A stretch of DNA of 64,000 bases from contig PUFA01000003.1 of the NCBI GenBank assembly GCA_003508835.1, forward strand, positions 17,027,501 to 17,091,500, given 5' to 3'. The DNA is from Eonycteris spelaea. Lineage: Eukaryota > Chordata > Mammalia > Chiroptera > Pteropodidae. Under the pieces are notes generated by a model. The model ran no database searches. It was not told where the DNA came from and saw only the letters and a program-made list of their open reading frames with translations. Position numbers and translations under genes: made by a program. Positions within the stretch are counted from its first letter, which is position 1; each line of letters begins with the position of its first letter. Positions 57,080 through 64,000 of the stretch are shown here, piece by piece.

Positions 57080-57225
57080 AAGTCACTAGAGCAATACTTT
57101 AGAAACCTTGGTTCTTCTCCTAAATTTGCCACTAACATAAGTGTGAACTTGGTGAGATCACTTATTTCTCTAGCCCTCAACATTCTCGTTTGTAAATGCA
57201 GGGTCTGAACAGATCAGTGATTTTC
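57080..57225 (+). repeat. MIR SINE relic
   Basis: Sense MIR: 'ttcttctcctaaatttgcca', 'ataagtgtgaacttggtgag', 'ctctagccctcaacattctc', 'gtttgtaaatgcagggtctg'. Confidence 0.7.
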
Positions 57226-57889
57226 AAATGCTGCCTTAGGGAGCAGAATGGGGAGAGAAAAATAAGAAAGGGATTTCCAAACCTCTATTTTCCTCAATCG
57301 GGGAAACTCATTTCTTATCTCTTTTACATGAGAGAGGAGACTCCATAATAGTTCATTTCAGAAGAACAGATTGTTTCCTTTGCTTTTAAACACTAAATAT
57401 TAGAAGCCTAGGGGGCTAACTAGCTAATCTTGAAGGTCCTTTCCCACTCTGGGGTTGTAGGTTTCTACTGTTTAAGTTTCTATCATGTGAGAAAAACTTC
57501 GTGCTCAATACTGCAGAGTAAAAAGAGGATACGTGTAAGACAGAGTCCAGGACTCCAAGGGGATCACACAGCTCTAAGAGGAACCAGGGAGGTGAAATTC
57601 ATGTTGGGGCACAGAGGGACACAGTGCTCTGGGAAAGAAGAGATCGGGGAGGGCTGTAGTGAGCAGAGGGTAAGACGAATCAAGACTGGAGATGGGTGTA
57701 TCTAGAAGAGAAGAGAGAGCACATTGCAGACAGGGAGAGCTGCCCTTTCTCCCTTCTGTCCTCACTGTATGCCATTATGTGCTGGCGCAGGGACACAGGG
57801 ACACACTTACCGTTTGAGGAGATGTGGACAGCTCACCACCGGACACTGCGGGCTCAGGGACTAGCTCCATTTGGTGGGCTTGATGGTGA
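57226..57889. other. Unique sequence, no gene seen
   Basis: A possible MIR remnant near 57400-57450. Frames lack domains. Confidence 0.35.
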
Positions 57890-58500
57890 CGACAGAACTT
57901 TTCCCACGAATTCATCTGATTCAGTTAGGTTGGGGCAGGCCGCCTGAGTCAGCAGCAGGGCAGACGAAATGACCTCCCAAAGTAACTTCTCATGAGACAT
58001 GGCCCTGGTTGATTCGGTTTGGCTGGGATTCTGAGACATTCCAATATCTGCCCAGAGGACAGGCCCTCGCCCCAGCCAGACTGACCTCAGCCTTGCCTCT
58101 CCCAATAGATAATTACGCCTTCAGGTCTCCAAAGTGGCCCCCATGTGGGAGACCCTTGGAAGTGACATGCTGTTTTCTGATAGGAATTAAAGTGTCTGGA
58201 GTAGCCAAAAGGCTTCTCAGCAGGAAAGTTTGTTATTCTTTTAATTGCGGCATTAAACCTCGGGCTAGCATTACATGAACGTTTGTGCTGCTGTCCAACT
58301 TGCCGAATGAGCTTCTGACAGGCTTTATCATGGCCAGGGCCAGTCTGACCCAGAGGTGAGGGCAGCCACCAGTTCTTGGCTAGAAGTTGTAAATCCTGGA
58401 ACTCGAGGAACTCCATATCCGGACCTCCCCTCCCAGAGCTTTCTTGCCTTTTGACTAATGCCTGACATTCTACCTTTGGGATTTGGGGCATTCTAATGAA
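57890..58500. promoter_or_regulatory. Candidate conserved non-coding block with MARE/AP-1 site
   Basis: Repeat-free 600 bp with TGAGTCAGCA (57945-57954), an AP-1 site extended to a MARE half, paired with retained CpGs ('cttttcccacgaattcatct') and a homeodomain-like 'agataattacgcc' near 58105. A later AT-rich part reads 'attcttttaattgcggcatt'. Overlapping frames (such as 58087-58491 on minus) have no domain. Confidence 0.4.
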
Positions 58501-59114
58501 GACTTTAATCCTCTTTTCCCTGGGAGAGAATATTAAGCTTCATAGGGGTGCAAAAAATGGAAGCTCACACGTTACAGAGACGACTTAGAAAACAAGCAGC
58601 TTGCTCAACAGGACAGCTGCTATAAGGGTAAGGTGCTTCATTGAAACTGTTGTAGAATGTCATTGAACTGGAATGTCTAAATTAATACTGTAATGTTAAC
58701 TTCGTAACCTTCAATTCGATTTCATAACTCTAAAATAATAATAATAAATAGAACTTCTAGATCCAATCTGTTTTCTACTCTATCATATAGAATAAGAAAT
58801 AAGATGCATAGTATATTTTTCCAATTACAACCCCATGCTTTAAAAGAGCTGTTACCTGCCAAACATAGATCACAGCTCTGGTTTATTATAGCATTTCTGA
58901 GACATCTTTAAGATACTCTGTCTTCTTTCCATAGCTGATACAGATTGGATTCTGTTCACCATGTGCTACATATTTTAGCTTTCATACTTTATTAAATACT
59001 GTGATTTTTTTTAAAAAAAAAGTAGATAATAATTATTTTAAAAAGTTATACATCCATTGTTTGCATGTACTCAAGCATAACTCCTCTGTGATAGCATTTG
59101 TGATAGCATTTGTT
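58501..59114. other. AT-rich unique sequence, no gene seen
   Basis: Contains (ATA)n-like 'aataataataataaatagaa' near 58735 and a short tandem 'tgatagcatttg' duplication at about 59088-59112. Might extend the regulatory block on its left. Confidence 0.4.
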
Positions 59115-59385
59115 TCTGGTCATTTGTTCATTTATTCGATCTATTTAGCAACCAGATCTAGACTTCAGGATTATCAGTGGGGAAAAAAAGATCCCAGGCC
59201 CCTTTGACAGTCTAGAGGTGAAACAGACATATTAGTAAGTAAAACAGCACTGCAGCTGCTGGGACACAGTAGTGACAGAAAGAACCCGGAGGAAAGGACT
59301 GTAACTTCGTGAGGACCCAGGGAGGGCTTCACAGAGGAGGGGTTCCTGTTGATGTCCTCTGAATTCAGCCACTGAAGACCAGGGT
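59115..59385 (-). repeat. L2 LINE 3' end
   Basis: Antisense L2: 'gttcatttattcgatctatt', 'ttatcagtggggaaaaaaag', 'gtgaaacagacatattagta', 'gagggcttcacagaggaggg'. Confidence 0.7.
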
Positions 59386-60211
59386 TTAAGACGTTGTGAC
59401 CAGAGCTCTCCTTCCTTTGCATTTTCACAAAAAGATGGTAAGTCTAGGGAACAAGAGTTTAAACTTTTTTTTAGTCCTTTTCTTACAGGAAAAGAACAGG
59501 TAGATCTGAGGCTTTAGGACACCTCTTCGATAGAGTGCCACCTTAGCTCCTTCTCCTTGGGAGCAAAGCAAAGGGCAGGCAAGCTGGTTCGCACAGGTGT
59601 CAGGGAAACGAGATGTGTCCACTGTGCTTCTGACAAGCTAAGAGCCCCCAGCTGGCAGGGGGCCAGCCCAGTGGCATGTAAGCAGTCTAATACCCAATCT
59701 AAATGCAAACGTTTGGGGCCCGTTTGGGGAATCAATTAACAAAAGCATATACATCCATTTACAAAATAGCAGTGTGCTAGAGTATCCCCACATCGTAATT
59801 GGAAACTAAAATAATACCAGGAGGAATAATCATTAAAAACTCTTCTCCAAAAAGCCAAGAATAATATTAAGAAAATAAAAAATGTCGTCCATCTGCAGAG
59901 TTATATCCTGAGGGAGGCACCACAGAACACACTAACAAGCAACTGAATCCATGTATAAATGAACTGAAATCCACAAAGGTGAGGAAAGGAGAGGTGGGGC
60001 ACGAACTAAAAAACAATCTCCCTTGCAGATTAGCTACCCTGAACCAGGCATCGTTCCATTTGATCGCTTCTTATAGGAGATGGAATGCTCAGAGGCTGGG
60101 CATGACCCTCAGGGGAAATTATTTGCCCATTCAGAGTCCCCAGTGTTAGTTCTGATGTTGGATCACCCTCTCCCACTTCCACACCCCATGCCCACACATG
60201 AGCATGTGCCA

Positions 60212-60212
<1 letters not shown>
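59386..60212. other. Unique sequence, no gene seen
   Basis: No named repeat. Short frames on both strands have no domain. Confidence 0.4.

Positions 60213-60263
<51 letters not shown>
60213..60263. repeat. (CA)n microsatellite
   Basis: About 25 uninterrupted CA units, the longest pure dinucleotide array in the window and therefore probably length-polymorphic. Confidence 0.98.
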
Positions 60264-60265
<2 letters not shown>

Positions 60266-61059
60266 CACTCATCCCCCAGGGGGAATCTCAGACACATCAT
60301 TCACTGTTAGCTACTAGCTGAGGAACAGTCCCTGGCAGAGAACTAATTGGGATGAAGGGACAGGATGAAGACAAAAAAGGTGAAGAATTTATAAACCACA
60401 ACCTGAGCAATTGGCATTCAAAAAGGTGCTGAGCCAAGTATCTTCTGGCTAATGACTCTAAGAAATTAATCTAAAGGTTCTGAGAAACCCCACCATGCCC
60501 TTGCTTCAGGACCTGCAGCTGTGAGGACACTTTGGGTTCCACTCTAAGGTGAGGTCTCTGAGTGAAGCCAGAGGTGGGTGGAGTCCTGACCTAGGAACTA
60601 ACAGGTTGCTGCCACCAGGCACTTGGCAGTGGCATCGAGCTACTCGCCTAGTCCTCTGGGCTTTGGCAGACATTTGCATACATGGATAGAAGCTACTGCT
60701 ACCTTTACACACTGAAAAACACACTCCGTGGACCAATGGACATGCCTTGTACGTATCACTTCATTTATGTTCCCTGCGGGTGGGAACCATGTCTGATAAT
60801 GTCCATGGAGACAAATGATTCTTTAACAGTAATCTTGGAATGAACCATTCAACCCTGCTGGACTCTGCTCGGCACTACTCCCCCATCGGTTTGAATAATC
60901 CAGACATGGTTATTGGAGAAGCAAAGCCCATCACCAGATAGGCCTTGAGTCCCTAGGTGTAAAGCTCAAACTAAAATCTGAAACTCTCTTCAAAAATGTG
61001 AGCAGACTACACACAATTGTTAACAGATCACCTGATAGAGAACTGGGGTGATAGGTCCA
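60264..61059. other. Unique sequence, no gene seen
   Basis: A weak sense L2 fragment may lie at 60745-60840 ('ccctgcgggtgggaaccatg'). No gene. Confidence 0.35.
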
Positions 61060-61165
61060 TGGCTTACACCGCTTGTGTCCCCCACAGTGCCTGGCACAGT
61101 GCTTTTACTCGGTACTCAGTACTACGTTAACACCTTTTGAAAGACTGATTAAATGTATTTAAAAA
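61060..61165 (+). repeat. L2 LINE 3' terminus
   Basis: 'gtcccccacagtgcctggca' then 'gtactcagtactacgttaac' and 'cttttgaaagactgatt', the L2 end. Confidence 0.7.
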
Positions 61166-61282
61166 TGCACTTCTTTCTGGTTTTTAATTAAAATTTATGA
61201 AATAAACTCTGCATGTAAAATGAGTTAGATCTTTATGGAAAAGTATTCCTCTGGGAGTTTACATCTTAAAAAGGTGCGGCGC

Positions 61283-61525
61283 ATGGGTGAGAAGCAATGT
61301 GGTGTCATGGGGAGAGAAATTGCAGCATCAGGAAACGGGGTTCTAACACATCTAGCTGCATCACCTGGGGCAGTTCACTTAACCTCTGGGAACTTTCATT
61401 TCCCCCTCCCTAAACTAGAGGTAACAATTTCCCTAATTCGTAGGTGATTGTGAAAAGATCCGGGAAGAAGCTTGGTAATGGCAAAGCCCTAAGCAAACAT
61501 AAAGTTTTATTATCATGATTATTGC
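61283..61525 (+). repeat. MIR SINE relic
   Basis: Nearly full sense MIR: 'aagcaatgtggtgtcatggg', 'gttctaacacatctagctgc', 'ggcagttcacttaacctctg', 'gaactttcatttccccctcc', 'gccctaagcaaacataaag'. Confidence 0.85.
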
Positions 61526-61830
61526 TATTGTAGGAGGCTGCATCCCTTTCCTGTGAATGACAAAGATGATTTTCCTATGCTCACATTGAGCAGGGGCTTT
61601 GCTTCTGAGTGCTTCTTCCAGTAGCAGCTGTGACTGTGTGCCCACCTCCTGCCACCTCCCCTGATGCTCTCTGGGATCCCGACAACTGACCCAGCAAGAC
61701 TGATGTCTGTGACCAACTAACAGGCCCACCTGTGGGCTAGCCCCACACCCTGCACCTCCATCACCCCAGCTCTTGATCGGGTGACCTGTCAACAGTCATG
61801 TTTAGTTCATGATTTTGGTTCCCCACCTAT

Positions 61831-62678
61831 TCTTTTTATTGACATATAACATTACGTTAGTTTCAGGTGTACAACATAACGATTCCATATTTGTATACAT
61901 CGCAAAATGAGCAGCACAATCAGTCTAGTTAACATCCACCACGTACATAGTTACAAAATTTTTTTTGTGATGAAGACTTGTACAACCTACTGTCTTAGCA
62001 ATTTTCAAATATATAATACAATACTATTGGCTGTAGTTGCCACATGATATAATGCTGTACATTACATCCCCAGACATTTATTTTATAACAAAAGTTTGTA
62101 CCTTTGATATATTTCACCTACCTCTCACCCTCCACCTCTGATAACCACCAGCTTGTTTTCTGTATCAGTGAACTTGGTTTTGTATTTTTTATTTGTTTAG
62201 ATTCCACATATAGTGAGATCATATGATATTTTTCTTTCTCTGTCTGACTTAATTCAAACTTAGCATAATGCCCTCAAGTTTCATCCATGTTATCACACAA
62301 ATGGAGATTTCCTTCTTTTTATGACTTTTTGGTAAAGTTGTATTCTATCAGTAGATAGAATAACAGGTAGATGATAGACAGACACATCTTTTTTATTTAT
62401 TCATCTATCAATTAGAGAACTAACACTTAGGTTATCTTTGCTATTGTAAGTAATGTTGCAGTGAACTTAGAGATGCATATGTTTTTTTGAATTAGTGTTT
62501 TGTTTTCTTCGGATAAATACCCAGAAGCGGAATTGCTGGATCATATGGTAGTTCTATTTTTAATTTTTAAAGGAACCTCCAAACTGTTTGCAAGAGTGCC
62601 TGCAGCAATTTACAATCACAACAAAGGTGCATGAGGGTTCCCCTTTCTCCCATCCTCACCAATACTTGTTATTTCTAA
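61831..62678 (-). mobile_element. Antisense L1 LINE 3' end
   Basis: Antisense L1: the 3' UTR starts 'tctttttattgacatataac' and continues 'gtttcaggtgtacaacataa'. Then come 'cagtctagttaacatccacc', 'tagattccacatatagtgag', 'aatacccagaagcggaattg', 'ctggatcatatggtagttct' and 'caatacttgttatttct' from the ORF2 end. The least decayed L1 in the window and the best clue to lineage. A short (TAGA)-like insertion occurs near 62350-62380. Confidence 0.88.
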
Positions 62679-63204
62679 GTCCTCATTTTGGAAGGGAGTT
62701 AGAGATTTTAATTGGGGCTTTACATCTGGTAGGGACTCAGAGCCTTATTGGATGATGGTCTTTGCCTCTACAACAGTCAACTCTGGGTTATCCACACAGA
62801 TAGGAGTGGTGCTGGGCAGAGTTCCACAGAGTTAAATGGCTCATTCTGAGATTATAGTAAAGTATCTTTTTCCAGCTTGGTCTGCAGCATTATGCTAAGT
62901 ACTTCAGGAACACAGAAAACTTACCCTTAGAGAGTGCCCAAGGTAGGGACATAGAAGCACAAAAGCAGACCCACCATGGCTCCATAGTGAGGTAAGCGTG
63001 ATGCAGCTCAGAAACCAGAGAGACTAGTGCGGGGAGCTTGGAAGGTTGGGAGAAGCAGCAGAGAAGAGAGAGAACGTTTAAGGCAGGAATAGTCATTTGA
63101 AAAGAAAGCCTTTTTTTTCTTTTCTTTTTCTTCTTTTTTTTACCTTTCAAGGGGAACAGACCTACATATGAGATCATCTGGCTTAAGTGATCTTCAGAAT
63201 TCAT
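62679..63204. other. Unique sequence with T-rich tract
   Basis: Contains a T-rich tract at 63110-63141 that yields a spurious lysine run in a minus-strand frame. No gene. Confidence 0.45.
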
Positions 63205-63368
63205 GGTATTTCTTAAACCAGCAAGTTGCAAAGTTTAACATGCACCAGAACCAGTGGGTGAGTGTGTCAAAAGTGAGGATTGCTATAGAATCAGAATCTC
63301 TGGGGTTGGCACCCCAAGTCTGCATTTATACCAAACAGCCAGGCGATTCTGTGGACTCAAGCTGAGAG
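63205..63368 (+). mobile_element. MER5-like hAT MITE
   Basis: 'tttaacatgcaccagaacca' and 'gaatcagaatctctggggtt', then 'ggcaccccaagtctgcattt', are MER5A/B hallmarks of a small non-autonomous Charlie-type element. The terminal repeats are decayed. Subtype and strand are tentative. Confidence 0.7.
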
Positions 63369-63509
63369 AGGCAGGAGGGGGTTTGAGTGTACTCTTTATG
63401 AGGGGATGGAGCTTAGAAGACAAGAACATTTACCCAGAGCCCTGTGGGGAAACTGGTCCTAAGTTTACTCATTGAGCAGACATCTTCTTTGGGTACAACT
63501 TGTCATGAA

Positions 63510-63760
63510 GGAAAGAGACATGGGAGTCAGGAGATGCAAGTTCTAATCCTGCCTTGACTATTTGCCCTTCATTAATGTTAAAGCACTCATGTACTTTTCT
63601 GACCCCAGTTTGCACATCTCATGACTGGAGACAACAACCCCCCCCCATTGGGGTGTGTTTTATTCACTTAGTGTCCTCACTGAGCCCCTCCCCTCTTGTT
63701 GTGGAATTCAAATGGAAGTAAATATGAATGCTAAAGGACCTTCAGAAAGATGAAGTGCCC
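63510..63760 (+). repeat. MIR SINE relic
   Basis: Sense MIR: 'gacatgggagtcaggagatg', 'caagttctaatcctgccttg', 'ttttctgaccccagtttgca', 'catctcatgactggagacaa', with a C9 run near 63640 and a weak tail. Confidence 0.7.
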
Positions 63761-64000
63761 TAGGAACACTTGCATCATGTTATGGGTATGCTGTGTTCAG
63801 AAAAGGAAGCATTTCTTAGTGTTGGCCTTGTTATCCAAAACAGCTAAGCCCTAGAAATGTAGACACTAAGAGCCCGTAAGAAAATGTCTAGCTTGCAGTG
63901 ATAAACTCAAGAAGGGAGCCCTGGTAGGCTTGCCCTTAACATTTCAGACCAGGGCAAGTTTCAACCTTGACATCCTAGGCGCAGCAGCTTCCCAGAAGCA

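Noticed and set aside
60030..60310. Frames with repeated Val-Cys or Thr-His
   Set aside because: They are translations of the CA microsatellite.

Overview
This window looks like non-coding DNA from a placental mammal. There are no bacterial-style gene rows, no rRNA or tRNA genes, and no open frame I can recognise as a protein. The longest open frame is 217 codons and looks like a chance frame. What fills the window is ancient mammalian repeat debris: about 40 MIR SINE relics, many L2 LINE 3' ends, several L1 3' ends, MLT1-type MaLR LTRs, and hAT and Tigger MITEs (MER20-like, MER5-like, Tigger-like). Between these lie repeat-free blocks rich in homeodomain- and FOX-like motifs that resemble conserved non-coding elements. 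I see no Alu, B1/B2, carnivore SINEC, horse ERE or cetartiodactyl CHR/ART SINE. The L1 tail at 61.8-62.7 kb has the 3' UTR style I associate with laurasiatherian L1s, so a laurasiatherian (bat, carnivore, perissodactyl, pangolin or similar) is my best guess. That is inference only.

Layout. 0-4.5 kb: MIR, an MLT1 LTR, a strong AT-rich conserved-element candidate (about 1.88-2.66 kb), two L2 ends and a CpG-containing unique block (4.01-4.47 kb). 4.9-9 kb: old repeats, a 38-bp near-perfect inverted repeat (5403-5440 / 5924-5961), an L2 and a MER20-like MITE. 9-18.2 kb: two unexplained local duplications. One is a 146-bp segment present in inverted orientation at 10388-10533 and 12599-12745 (about 93% identical; the first copy splits a MIR). 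The other is a roughly 170-bp segment in direct orientation at 9992-10161 and 17988-18156 (about 76%). 18-25 kb: mostly L2 and an antisense L1/HAL1-like relic. 27-30 kb: an L1 3' end split by an MLT1 LTR, bracketed by a 140-bp direct repeat (27149-27289 / 29586-29724, about 89%). 31-47 kb: MIR, L2, MLT1 and L1 relics with microsatellites. 47-50.4 kb: a second cluster of unique, motif-rich blocks. 50-64 kb: MIR/L2, a Tigger-type MITE, another conserved-element candidate (57.89-58.5 kb), a long CA microsatellite, an antisense L1 and a MER5-like MITE.

The window reads as an intergenic or intronic regulatory landscape (a gene desert or a long intron), not a gene cluster. No new multi-gene system is visible. 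The most unusual signal is the set of local segment pairs, none of which I can explain with a named repeat family. All identities were counted by hand and repeat names come from memory of consensus sequences, so subfamily names are approximate.
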